Shown here piece after piece: positions 52,301-64,000 of a stretch of 64,000 nucleotides of DNA. This DNA is from Lycocorax pyrrhopterus obiensis (taxonomy: Eukaryota; Chordata; Aves; Passeriformes; Paradisaeidae): NCBI GenBank assembly GCA_014706295.1, contig JACSVZ010000002.1, positions 130,581,431-130,645,430 of the forward strand, given 5' to 3'. Each line of letters begins with the position of its first letter. Within the stretch, counting starts at the first letter, position 1. Below the pieces are notes generated by a model. It made no database searches and was not told the origin of the DNA. It was given only the letters and a program-made list of their open reading frames with translations. The position numbers and the translations under genes are program-made.

Positions 52301-55300
52301 AGCACTAGCTCTTAATGGCAGGGAGGAGGGGAGAAGGTGAAGAGGGGGCAGGAGGCAAAAATGAAGAGACAAAAGGGCACAAGAACAATAGGAAATATAG
52401 AATGTGTCTCATTCCTCTCTCCCTCATTCATCCTCTACTTTCATAACACAAGCATTTAAAACACAACAAATACATCAGTAGATCAGTAAATCCAGGCACT
52501 GCTTTATTCTGGCCAAAGGATACCAGTGCCATATGTGTGTGCATATAGATATATACATCACTATATATGAGAAAGTCTAAAGGAGACACAGAGTAGTTCA
52601 GTATAAAACCTGCATAGAAAGTCATTCTGTTGGTTGCTTTTTTTTTCTTTAGAAAATTATCAGGTAGTGATTATGAGCTATTTTAGAGATCTTCCAGATG
52701 GGAAGCTGTTCTTTAAACCAGAAGGACTAAGTAAACTACAATTCCGGGAAAAACCTGTCAAAAGGATTTTCTTTTTCCAAGGAGGTTTGACTTGCTGCAT
52801 ACCATCTAGTCTCTTAACAAGAAAAATACATCCTAGCAAATAATTATACTTTTATAAATCCAGTTCATAGAAGAAAACATTAATTCTTAGTCTGACCAGA
52901 ATCTTGTCATTGAGTACATCAGCAAAACTCTAGAAAAGGAAAACCTAGAAAACATAAGAGGCACCCAATCGCAGCATAAAGATCAGAAAAATCTGAACTG
53001 CAACATGAAAGAGCAGGAGATTTCCTCCCCAAAAATGAAAAAAAAAAAAAGTATGAGTATAGTAGCCTATAATCATATATAGATTTTACAAAACAAATAG
53101 GTGATGTGCTACAGAGGCAGGGATAAAAGTTCCTTGAAAGATCAAAAATAAAAATAAAGCTGGAATAAAGAATAGAACACCATCAATTACTGTCATGAGT
53201 TATGAAAAACTGGATAGCTGCTACAGGAAACATGAATATATGTGGTTTATTGTGCAGAAGAACTAGCACATTGAAACATTTAAAAAGAAAGGCTGGGATC
53301 AATTATACTGATATATTAAAAGAAAAGGTACTAGGAGAAATCACTGCAGTCATCTGAAGTAGAGGTGGCATGTGGAAGCCTTGAGACATTTACTCTGCTT
53401 CACACCATTCACATAAGGAGGAGCAAGATAAAAGCAGTTTACACCATCGTACTGTGTACTTACATTTAGTGTTCTACCAATAAAGCCCAAACATTTTTGT
53501 CCCATCATTTTCAGGAGGAACTTGACAACTGCCGACATGTCAATTGACACAAACATTAAAAAATACACTTTTTTCACAAATAGTTCATATTCTAAGAACA
53601 AGTCCCTCCTCTTTCCAAAAAACCTGAAAAGTTGTGTTTTTCAGGGAAAATTAAACTCAAGTTTAAAGAAAAGACTGGAAAACCTTAATTAACACTTCCC
53701 ATGCTTGTTAAGCAGCCTTTCATTTGGCAGCAGCATGCAGGAGACGGGCAAGATTAAAAACTATGGACTTGAGAAAATTCTGTCTCTTTTTCCCTTGTAT
53801 GCAACCTGTATCCTCACGTGAGCTTGCCAAGGCATACAGAAAAATACAACAATAACAACAGAGGAATATTACAAGACTAAGAGGCAAATTTTCTAACTAT
53901 TTCAAGAGTGAATTTCGTTCTCAGTGAGAGAAAAAAGTCTAAAGCACATCTGAACTACAGTTAGAGATCCAGAAAACACCGTGTCAACTACTGCACAAAC
54001 TGTTCAGCATAAAATCAGAACATCTACTCTAAATTATTTTTAAAGTAAAAAATATTCTGAAAAGGACTCTCTCTTAGAAGTCTTGTGTTATTGTTGCAGC
54101 ACATTAGCCAAAGAAAAAAAGTGAATTATTTTGACAGCATCCCCATCGAAAAGTCACAATGGCCTAGAATGTCACTTGGGCATCATCACTGCTACTTTCT
54201 GAAGGGCGGTATTAAAAAATTAAACAGGCAATTGCATTGTGTGCTCCTCTACACTGAAGTGGGGATAAAAGTGTCCTATACTTCTAAGCGAACACTGGGA
54301 TTCTAGGACATCCATGCAGCTTTGAAGTGTACACATGAAACTCTTGCTACCTCTAAATGGACGTCTTGCACCACAGATATGATGCCAATAGATCCCTCTC
54401 AGTAACTGCTCCTGTTGACAACAGGCACCAAAGTAAAGAATTCCAGTGTTCACATCTCTTTTGCCAAATAAACATGGGCCATTTCAAGCCTCTACTTCAT
54501 CCAAGGACAGCACCAAAAGTGCAGCCCACAAAAAATAATCTGCACTTCTTCTGGACTTGCAGAAAAAGGGGGGTGGCCTAGAAGAATAGCTGGGAATACC
54601 AACAATCCGGAAACACTACAAAACTACCCGTAAGGGGGCTATAATACACAGTCCTGAAAAATTTGCCTCAAATCTTATGAAATAATCTGAGTTAATATCT
54701 TATAAAAAAATGAGTTCAAATCTTCCCTTTCACTGAAGAAACAAATATAAGTTCTCATCACAAATTTCCAGAAATAAGCTTCAAAAAACATGCGGAGTAT
54801 AAAAACATGCCAGAGTTCAGACATTCCTGCATCTAGTTCTTCCTGACTGAATCCAAAGATTTAAACATCTCTTAGTTTCAGGTAGGCCAGACACACACCT
54901 CCAGCTACGCAATAAAGTTACAGCAAATGCCACATCTTCCCCAAAACACCTGGTAGATTATGCTAACTTCACAGTTTGATTTTCAATCCAGTGATATCAC
55001 CAGAGCCCAACGTTTCCACTGCTGCTGGTGACATTGATTACTCCTCAGAGATTTCCATTTCTTTTCCTTAATCCTTGCTGCTGCCTGTCCTGCTTTCTTC
55101 ATTTGAGACATGCAGCACTGTCAGCCTGAAACTACAGTGTAGGCCTGTCCCTCCTTACCCCATTGCCTGCTAAAACCACCCTACACAGCAAGTACAAACC
55201 AATTCTTTTTCACAGTTTTCCACAGTAGGTACTGTCACTTGATGTGTTATTGGAGGAGAAATCACTAGAAGTTCAAGACTACACTCTTCTCAAGTCCTAT

Positions 55301-56200
55301 CACCCAGCAGGAAGCTGCTTTTAAGGAATTCTAAAGGTTCTAAATGGAGGATGTAGAGGTTTTAAAGATAAATGTAAAAACCGATTAAAATCCTCTATCA
55401 TAAACTTATATTGTGTAGTCTTAGATTTTTCATTCAATTCTCAGGAAGCAAAAGTAAAATCAGAGCTCTAAGACATATGAATAAATATATATGTAAACCA
55501 TGTAACTATATTCTGTACACCGCACAACTACAGTCTGTGTATTCTACAACTATACCCAAGAAAGGCTTGTTCCAATTGAAATATATGATTAAATTTAAAT
55601 TCAACACAAAGCAAAATTATTTTACGCACTAAGAAGTCAAATAATAAATTCTTTTAAGAAACGTGCACAGTAATTAATATGACCTGATAGCCTATATATT
55701 TGAGAAAATACATCTACTGTGGGAATATTCTTGGGTTTTGTCTCTTCCCACTCCCTGATTTGCAATTGCAATTATGCAACGCCCACCCCCACAAGCATCC
55801 ATCCCTCCAGTAGCAAAACACAAGGACACTTTCCAACATCAAAAGAGAACTACTCATGTGCGCTCCTGCCACAGACCTGAACTATCGAGTGAGAGACCCC
55901 CAGGCCAGGCAGGACTCTGCTCGGCGACCAAGTCTCCCTCACCTGACATTAGAAGTGCTCTTCTCCTAACTCAGCCAACCCCCAAGGGTTTGTTTCCACC
56001 AGGGCATGTACTGGAGGGGGTACTTCGTGGCACCCACCCCACAGAAGACCCTTCCCAACGTGACAGAGCCCTCCGGCCGCTAGGCAGGGCTCAGCGCCGT
56101 CCCTGTCCCACTGCCCCCTCACAGACCCCAGGACCGAGGCCTCACCCTGACCGTGCCGCCGCTCCCGGGCGGGAAAGGGGCCGCCGAGGAGGGTCGTTAC
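49328..56200 (-). other. STK3: STK3 intron 1
   Basis: This first intron of 6.9 kb has a GTAACG donor and a CTTTTAG acceptor. It is AT-rich except near its 5' end, which lies in the CpG island. It contains a GAA-rich microsatellite (51581-51605) that creates a poly-Phe stretch in a chance minus-strand open frame (51297-51776). No transposon copy that I recognise lies here, which contrasts with introns 4 and 6. Confidence 0.93.
51581..51605. repeat. GAA-rich microsatellite
   Basis: GAAAGAAGAAGAAGAAGAAA passes into a run of A in intron 1. On the minus strand it encodes a poly-Phe run in a chance open frame. Confidence 0.8.
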
Positions 56201-56223
56201 CTCTTGGGCGCTGCCTGCTCCAT
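56201..56223 (-). CDS. STK3: STK3 coding exon 1 (start codon)
   Basis: This exon encodes MEQAAPK plus two bases of a split Ser codon (AG, completed by C from exon 2). The start codon is at 56223-56221 in a strong Kozak setting, with G at -3 and G at +4. The donor is AAGAG|GTAACG at 56201/56200. The start is chosen because MEQ...PKSKLKKLSEDSL matches the known STK3 N-terminus and an in-frame stop (TAA) follows immediately in the intron. The reading frame stays open upstream of this ATG (see findings), so a longer N-terminus cannot be excluded from sequence alone. The exon lies inside the CpG island. Confidence 0.93.
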
Positions 56224-56406
56224 GACGTCGCCGCCGCGGCCCCCCGGGGCCGCTGACCGAGCCCCCGGGCCCCGCCGGACCCACACAGCTCCCGAGCGGC
56301 CTCTCTGGCCCCTGACACAGGGCCCACGCCCTCCCACGGCCACGCTCCGGCTGCCGCCACTACCGCTACCTCCGGCGGCGGCGGCGGGGACCCGCCCCCC
56401 GTGTCG

Positions 56407-56416
56407 CTGATTGGCT
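56407..56416 (-). promoter_or_regulatory. CCAAT box (NF-Y type)
   Basis: On the minus strand the sequence reads AGCCAATCAG, a close match to the NF-Y consensus in the direction of STK3 transcription. It lies about 185-195 bp upstream of the start codon, a plausible position for a CpG-island promoter. Function is inferred from the motif. Confidence 0.6.
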
Positions 56417-56561
56417 AAAGCCGCGCTGGAGCCGGCGCTGATAGCGTGCTGTGGACGTCGCTCAGAGCGGCGGCGGCGAGAAAGCCCCGCCCACCGCCAG
56501 ACGGGCGGGCGCTGCCGCGCCGGAGGGAGGGGAGGATCATGGAGGCCGCCGTGCTGCCGAG

Positions 56562-56608
56562 CTCCCGGCATGCCCCGCAAGGCGACGGCCCGCGGGGCAC
56601 GCCGGGAG
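56562..56608. repeat. Near-perfect 17-bp inverted repeat in the STK3 promoter
   Basis: The arm at 56562-56578 (CTCCCGGCATGCCCCGC) recurs on the opposite strand at 56608-56592 (CTCCCGGCGTGCCCCGC), with 16 of 17 matches and a 13-bp spacer. The minus-strand copy extends to AACTACACCTCCCGGCGTGC (56597-56616), which resembles the ZNF143/THAP11 site ACTACAATTCCCAGCATGC. The arms are seen directly; the factor assignment is inference. Confidence 0.7.
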
Positions 56609-56960
56609 GTGTAGTTCGCCGGCGGAGCCCGCCCCGCCCGCGGGGCGTCCTTGCGAGCCGGGCCGGGCGAACCGGCATCCCCGCGGCGCCGTCCCGCCCC
56701 CGCGCCTGGGAGCTGCGCCTCCGGGCAGGGGCCGGCTCGGGCAGCACTGCCGCCTGTGGGCGGCTCTTAGCCCGCGGCCTCCCCGCGGCCCCGGGGCAGC
56801 GCTGCCGGGCGGCCGAGCTTTTCACCCGCATGTGTGCGCCGGGCGAGGCAGCGGCACCCAGCCCCTCCTCAGAAAGTCGAGGTCTTCGTGGACAACCGGC
56901 TCCAGAGCACTGCTGAGGGGAAGCTTGTAGTCAGTCACGGCAGGACGAGGGAGCTGCTCC

Positions 56961-59900
56961 CCGCAGCCGCCTCGGGTGACACGGTAAAGCTTTTGAGGTG
57001 AAAAGTGCTGGCTCTTGGCGCTTGGGTGTGTGGTGCCAAAGCACACAAGTTACCCTGCAAAGCCAGGGGAAGCTGTCACGTAATTATTCAAGCAGCAGGT
57101 TTCAGGCTCCAGAGCACCATGTGACAGCTGCAATTTCACCACCTTACAAGTCCGGCTTTCTGCTGTTAATGTACTTGAATGTGTTGGATCCAAGTAGATC
57201 CAGCCGAGTCAATACAAGAAAAGCTTACATGCTCAAGCCAATTTCTATATCCTTTCCTGACAGTAGGTTTATTTGCCTAACTAATGGAAGTTCAAGGTAG
57301 TAAAACACTTAGGCAAGTTCCATAAAAATACTGGGATGCCCACGTTCCACTTCAAACTGATTTTAGATGTGCAACTATTACAACACTCCCACTTAATAAA
57401 AAAATCTGCACTCCACACGTAATTTCGTCTCTTTGATGTGCGCTAGCAAGGGAATTTAGAATGACTGAAGTCCTACTGTTGTGCAAGTCCTCTACTTTGT
57501 CTGAGTCAGTCCAACCCAGTTGGCTCACTGTGGTCGGGCCAAATGCACAATGGCAATATTGAATGAACCCACAAAACAAATCACACACCACCATATGACC
57601 TTTTAGGTTTCTTTGTTTTTCTGAGTCATGGAAAAACTGCAATAGAACATCTTCCTTTGCACAACAGATTAATGCAGAGCTCTTCCAAGTATCATCCCAC
57701 AAGCCACAGTGGCTCACCAGCAGTACTGCCAGATGTGTCCATACCATAAACAACAGTTTGTAGGATACACCAAAAAAACCCACCCAGGAGAAGGAGCCAG
57801 AAGATGCCTGAGATGGAGTATGGTATGAGTGCCTCAGAAAGTGGTGAGTAGGAATCCCACAAGATGTCCCATTTTCCAGTTCAAGGGTAGGTGAGGTCAG
57901 GCAGATAGTAAATACCATGTGGCTAGTGTCCAGCTTTGTTTTACAGGGTATTTGGCTATACCCACTGACCAATTATTATTTACAGTTCACCAATTTCACC
58001 TAAGGAAGGGAAGTATGACATCCCTATTTGGTTTTAATACTCTTGGAATGCAGAGGCTGTGTCTCCACATCCTGTAAATTAAATATATAAGGCAGTATTT
58101 TGTCCAGGTTATTTCAGAGGAGGCAGGTTTTGCTCCCACATCTCAAGCCAAAGCTGCCACAGACTATACATTACAGCAAGGAAAAGGATTCTTAGAAATA
58201 AAATACAGGTACTATATTATAGTTGTAACAGCAATATAAAGAAACAGAGCCAAGAAGTGCTCCCTCTCCCCATTCACACATATATTTCATTTTCTGGAAA
58301 TACTTAGGGTAAACAGTCTAATCTGCCACTCTTACCTCTCCCTTAAACAACAGTTGACAAGAACAAAAGAAATTTTTTCCAAGCAAAAAGTAGCAGATTT
58401 AGATATTTGCTCTGTTCATTCAAAACTATTTAATACCACAATCCCCACTTCAAAAAAATACCCTGACTCCTCAGTAACTGAGGAAGATGAAGCAGGACTG
58501 TCCTCCATCTATGCCACTGAAGAAAGAAGAGGATGTAAAAAAGCCATGATGTCTGAAACAGAAGAAGTTAGGTATCCTGGCTTTATAACATATGGGGCAG
58601 ACAGTGCCAAAAAAAGTATGGACTAATTCCATGCCTCTCTCACAGAAATTTAAGTTGTATCCTATGCAATTGCCAGAAAGCTTTCTAAGTACATTTAAAC
58701 TGAAAATAAAACATCAGTAAGATAACATATATACCACGGTATTTTTCAAGATCACTTTATTCATCTCTTATAATTTCAAGTAGTATTTTTAGTCAATGAC
58801 ATTGGCGTAAATAACACTATCTCACCTTTCCCCTGTGACATGAATTTGAGAACCGTGCTGTGAAATATGACACTGATTTGGTATTCATTACAATACTGAA
58901 CCTAGCCACTGGCAAAGAAGGAACTTTGAAAGGGAAAACAGATTCCCTCTGTTCTACTACCTCATTCAGGGTTTCCAGTCAAGAGAAGTCTAGGTGTTCT
59001 GGAGGCATGAATATACTATGAGATTGCTGGTGTCTAGACAAGATGGAGATGAGGAAATTGCAGACACTCTACATGGGTATTCCCATGATTTCTTCCAACA
59101 GTAGGATTATCTAACACTACTAAGAAGGCGGCTGAGTAAGAAAAGGCTTAATGTAGCCCAATCCTAAAAATGTAGGAGAAAACTAACTGAATTGCTCTTT
59201 TTCTTCTAAAGTATTTTATCCACTTTACAAATTTATCTGCCTGAATTAGGACTCTCTTCTCTGCAGAACTGGCATCAACATCAAATGTAATTCCTTAGAC
59301 CAAAGAATGGATGAAGACCATACTTAGTTTTTGAGTACTATAATTATTTTATATTATAATACAGTTTTGTAAGCAGATAAAATAGTCTGTATTATAATTA
59401 CTTATACTGCAATGAAATGAGGAATCATGATGGTATGGACAACTATTACATGCTGTATAAGCACAAACTAAGGAAGTCCTCAAGCCCCTAAAATTATGAA
59501 CAAAAATGATTTAATATACCAATCCTGTCTCAGTTGTATACAGTTCATAGTAAAACTAAGAAGAATAAAAATTACTTGAGAAGCTCATGTCTGCATTTCT
59601 AACAGGTATTACTAATGTTAGGATTTAAATTACAAATACATACTTCAAAGTCATTCATAAACATCATGCAAATAAATTACCTATGTTATAGCAGGGACCT
59701 TATCTAGTTCCTTTGGTAGCAAATAAAAGCAGCATTTACTTCAGAAGGTATTCAATCAGGCTCATGTAAACAAAGTTCATTGTAATGAATACATGATGCT
59801 ACTGTAAAACAGCAGAGTTAATCGATAGTGCGTGTTTTCCAAGAGATATTCATCATGAGCATTCCCCAAACAAAATACCCCTAGTCCTTCATCATGTCTG

Positions 59901-62900
59901 TGGTGCTTTTCACAGCCCAGCCCTTTTTCCCATATGCTTTCTACCCTTTCACCGTGGTACCCCCCAGTTCTTTCACACAGGGTCCTCAGTGCTCTCTCCC
60001 TTGATGTGGAATTACATCTCACAGTAGTTCCATTCACCTGCTTGGCACACCAAAACCCACAATATCCGTATAGACCACCAAGCGTGCTCCCAGCTCTCTT
60101 GTCCTTAAAACCCTCCACATCACTGATATCTCACCGTGCCTTGGCCCACTCTGGCATTACCCCACGGAGTTCCAAGGATGCTGTGTCTCCATCACACCTG
60201 CTGATTAGCTCGCAGGAAAAGGTGTTTGGCTCACAGGAGAAGGCTGCAGGCCCATCCACAGCGTGGTCCCAAACCCAGGTAAGGACAGAGTTTCCCTTAC
60301 TTTTCCCTTGCTGTGAGGTAGACAGCCGCACAAGCAGGGCATTCTCTCCTCTACCCTTGAGTTCTGTAAAAATATGAACTTATTATAATTACAGACATCC
60401 AGCTTTTCATGAAACATGTTTAAGACTAGTAAGATAAGTCACAAATGATTGTGAAGGGGAGAAAGGCAGAGAATGGCAGGCAAGCACAAAGATGGAATGA
60501 ATGCAGGAGCCTGCTTTCCTTGGAATCCAATTCATAAATTCAATAGATTGACTGCCTGATAGTGATCCAGTATGCCGAAAGTTAAGGAAAAGGCCTTGAA
60601 TGAAATACCAGCTTGTTTATACAAAAGATAAGGAAAAATGACTTCTGCCTGTATTTTTTCCTACCTATCGTATCTAATGTGAAGTAACCTTGAAGACTTA
60701 GATAAGAATTTGTTGTATACTTTCCTAACCTTGTCAGTCACAAAATAGTTATAAATAAAATAAAAAAGAACACCACATTTTCAAGTCTGGAATAAAATTT
60801 ATACTTTTCTCTAGTGAGTTTTTAAGTTTAGGAATAAAGAACAAGGCAGAGGGAGGGGGGTCTCCTTTCCTGAACTATTTACAATTGAATGGTTAATTAA
60901 TGTCACCTAAAAGGAAAATGAATTTTTGCTGGTCCAACAAAAGAAAGATGCAGAAAAGAAGTCAGGCAACATAGGTACAGCAACACAGATTCTGCTATCC
61001 ATATGCAGTCTGTTAAAGTCAGCATGATTCACAAAATTGACATGGAAAAAAGCCATAAAAAACCTGTAAAATATTAGCTGCACTGCTGCAATTCCTCTCA
61101 CTACCTAGTATACATTATTTCGATATCCGAAATATTATTACTGGACCTAAAGACATTTGTTGATTAGGATAGGATTTTACTGTTGACTAACCATTTAGCT
61201 CACAGTCTTGGTAACAGGCTATATATAGACTTACCATTTGCTATTTTTCCTATTATAGCACACTATGGTAAAAATAAACCATGGATACAGAGTTGCTATT
61301 TACAGTTGACCACAGAAGATATTCCGGTCTGTACTACAGCTGCATTGATTGTGCTCATGGGATCTACAGATTACATTAATGTGAAAAAAATCTCATTTTG
61401 GTTTGTGAAACAATTACTGTTGTTGTGGTAATAGTGAGGGTTACTCTGGATTCTCTTCTGCACAAAAATATTCCTCCTCTTTCTGAGAGCAACCATCTGC
61501 TCTCCAGTCTGCAAAGAAGTGTGCTCACACCCTGGAGAATAAATAAATAACATTTGACTAGCAAGCGTTGATGCCTGCACTAGGGGTGGAAACTAGTATC
61601 AATAACAAAAGAAAGATTGACTCATCATTACTTGATGAAGCAAGTACTTCATGAAACCAACTTCAGCTGTGTGAATACACACAGCCTTATGCCCAAAGCT
61701 TCCACCACCGTGGTTGCTGGATTCTCTCCTATCTTCCTTTAGCTCCTGAGCTGAGAATTTTAATAATACATGGCAGACATATTTAGGGAGGATAAGGATT
61801 TTTATTTACAATTTTTAGGGATAAAGCTTTCGAGAGGCTAACAAGACCCATTCTTTCAGATTCAAAGGAGGGAAGTTTCCTTGCCGTTGTGGGCCTTTCA
61901 CCTAAGTGCTGGAAGAGGAGTATAAATATGTGTGAAGCCAAACTACAGAATAACAAATAAGGAGAACCCAATACAACCTGGAAGCACATTGTGAATACAA
62001 ATGCATTACAAATGCAATGCCATGAAGTGCTTACAGTTTACTCAGTTACAGAGTTTTGGGGGTTTTGGTAAAACGCTTCCTATTTATTTCTGAGGCACAC
62101 CTCCAGCTTGCTTCATAAATATTAAAAAGCAAGTGTTTTTATGAGGAAGAATCACTCATCTAAATGCTTTACAATCCAGAAACCACATTTCAGTTTCTTA
62201 CTTTTTTCCGGTTTTCCCAACCAAAACATGCCAGAAGATCATAATTCAAATCCAAATAAGCTACTTGTAACATGTACAGTCACACTTAAAAAAAAAAAAT
62301 CCAAAACCTAAATACAATTCCAGTCTTAAAACTTTACCAAAAAAAAAAATGTTCAGGGACAGAACGGCCATTTCATGACTGACTGTAAAGTAATGTGTCT
62401 GATTACAAGATAAGGTCCCGTGGAAAGTAGAACTAAAATCTAAACAAGAAGAATGTTAAGATTTGCACTTACATTCCCATTTTGCTCTTAAAAGCAGTGG
62501 GAAGACTTCCCTGCAGCAGCCTGTGTGCTAAAGAAACAGCAAAGCAGCAAATAATACAGAAGTGGCTTTGTACAATGCACTCATTTGAGTCTCCTCTAAG
62601 TGAGTTTGGTTTGGTTCAATAGGGGAGAGTTTTATGGCATCCTCACCACTACCCAGGATGAGTCCTTAAAATGCTGTCACTACTGAGCAGGGGAACTTTC
62701 TGCTGAAAACAAAACTTTGAAGTTATTAAAGTGTACATACGTAAGCCTATAAAACCACAGCAAAACATAGAGCAAGTTACTATCTAGAGAGCTAATTAAC
62801 CCCATTAAATTTGAGAACTAAATTTTTTCCATTATTCCTTCCTTAAAAATAATTTTCTTAGTGGACAATTGATGGATTTCTTTAATACCACAAGAGGATT

Positions 62901-64000
62901 TATCAACAGCCATCAACACAGCCCATTTTTACCCAGCCTGGAGTTCGCAAAAAAGAAAAAAAGTTTTGGTGGCATAATTTTCTTTGCAGAGCTGAGGAAA
63001 ATAGAGCAATTCCACATGCTAGGAACTTTCTTAATAGAAACAGTTAATTTACCACATAAGGAATATCACATGCATACTACTTCCACCTAACATGAATCAC
63101 TCCTTCCAGTTGAGAAAACTAAGGTCTTTTATCTTCCTCAGGGTGGAGTCCATCTCCTCCCATAGATCCCTACAGAATAAAACTCTAATCGTTTTAAGAT
63201 TTAAAGGCATTACTTCTTTTACTTTCTTGTGTTCGTATATCACATTTCAATGTCTTCTAAACAAGAGAGAGCTTAATGTTTTTGTGTAACCTTGAACAGG
63301 CCAGTACATAACTTTTATTGCTTGATCCTTGAGCTCTTCTGTAGTTCCATGATCTAATTTGTTATACTGGTGGTATTAAGCTGCTCTTACCAGATTAACA
63401 ATACACAGTATAAATTCCTTAAAGCTAATTTTAAAACGGATGTGCTAATTTGAATACTAGGTTAAACAAGGAAAAGCTGAAATGGCATAAAAAAGCCAAA
63501 CTACATGTTTTAATATGCTGTGTCTCTCCTTCAGTAAGGTTAATAGCTAGCAAATCACTGCTTTATGCAGTTCAAACTAGGAAGAATGCCTCTAGGACCT
63601 GATCTAAAATCTGTTGACATCAGCAGAGTCTTTCTTTCAAATATACTACTTTGAGGACCAGTCTTTAAAGAGAGTCCTGTCTAATTTTCTCATGGGAGTG
63701 TGAATGTAAAGGCAGATTTTTGCTTGACCAGTATTTCCATCCTTCACCCAATTCATCTCCCAGGAGGATAGAGGAAAACTCAAGATTTGAGACAGATCAT
63801 ATTAGACACTACCATTTATTTGAAATAACCTCTTGATAATGTGCCACTGGCTCATTAGATCAGAAATTATGCAGTCAGAGAGGATAAACAGTGTCGAAGT
63901 GGTCCCCTTATTGTGGAATAGATACTAAGCATCTGAAATTTTAGACAGTGGGAAAATCTGCTGTTCCTAGTCACAGGGACACTTATGCAACGTTGTATAA
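56961..64000. other. Intergenic region upstream of STK3
   Basis: About 7 kb beyond the CpG island with no gene that I can recognise. It contains the open frame at 57352-57972, a GC-richer block at about 59880-60340 with open frames on both strands, and otherwise AT-rich unique DNA. In mammals the next gene upstream of STK3 is OSR2 in divergent orientation; I see no OSR2 coding sequence here, so if the order is conserved it lies beyond the window. Confidence 0.7.
57352..57972 (-). other. Unexplained open reading frame upstream of STK3
   Basis: The frame stays open for about 206 codons; the first codon of the open stretch is TTG and the first ATG comes about 18 codons in, leaving about 188 codons to a TGA. 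I recognise no family. The inferred product has hydrophobic and Cys/His-containing stretches but no clear signal peptide, zinc finger or repeat. It lies about 1.1-1.7 kb upstream of the STK3 start codon, on the same strand, just outside the CpG island. It may be a chance frame, a fragment of an old mobile element, or a piece of an upstream transcript. No evidence of expression can be drawn from the sequence. Confidence 0.25.

Larger units (their letters stand above)
56040..56960 (-). promoter_or_regulatory. STK3: CpG island promoter of STK3
   Basis: GC content and CG dinucleotides rise abruptly at about 56040 and fall after about 56960, spanning exon 1 and the region just upstream. No TATA box is evident. 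GC boxes (CCCGCCC type) are visible at 56391-56400, 56485-56492 and 56631-56640, and a CCAAT box sits about 190 bp before the start codon. This architecture is typical of a broad, TATA-less housekeeping promoter. The transcription start site cannot be fixed from sequence. The many overlapping open frames on both strands here result from low stop-codon frequency in GC-rich DNA. Confidence 0.85.

Noticed and set aside
55774..56930. Open frames of up to 160 codons on both strands around the STK3 promoter
   Set aside because: They reflect scarce stop codons in a CpG island; only the exon 1 frame matches a known protein.

Overview
The window is vertebrate nuclear DNA, almost certainly from a bird. 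It holds the 5' half of one multi-exon protein-coding gene, STK3 (MST2, the Hippo-pathway kinase), on the minus strand. The assignment to birds rests on compact introns, several copies of CR1 non-LTR retrotransposon with the typical avian 3' end, and a solo LTR of a type I recall from neoavian genomes. There is no sign of prokaryotic organisation: no operons, no CRISPR array and no dense coding.

Layout, in the direction of STK3 transcription (high to low coordinates). About 57000-64000 is upstream intergenic DNA with no recognisable gene; it contains one unusually long open frame (57352-57972, minus) and one GC-richer block with splice-like signals (about 59968-60278). A CpG island at about 56040-56960 is the STK3 promoter, and it carries a CCAAT box, GC boxes and a near-perfect 17-bp inverted repeat. 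Six coding exons follow: exon 1 (56201-56223), exon 2 (49247-49327), exon 3 (48686-48814), exon 4 (46631-46745), exon 5 (29864-30028) and exon 6 (29266-29433). All splice junctions in the window are GT-AG and the phases join exactly, giving 227 residues: the N-terminus, the kinase N-lobe and the catalytic and activation segments through 'ADIHPMR'. The rest of the kinase C-lobe, the regulatory linker and the SARAH domain must lie beyond position 1. Positions 1-29265 are all intron 6.

The introns are mostly unique AT-rich DNA interrupted by old transposons: a solo LTR of 1023 bp with a 5-bp target duplication (4622-5644), and CR1 fragments at about 7205-7690, 11834-12045, 33215-33826, 34021-35439, 38570-40318 and 43632-43685. 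The four largest CR1 copies and the LTR lie antisense to STK3. Almost all other open reading frames are chance frames, antisense shadows of these repeats, or GC-rich frames in the CpG island.

I found no clearly new biological system. The most useful leads are the in-frame upstream extension of the STK3 reading frame, the palindromic ZNF143-like promoter element, the unexplained open frame upstream of the promoter, and two perfect inverted repeats in intron 6.
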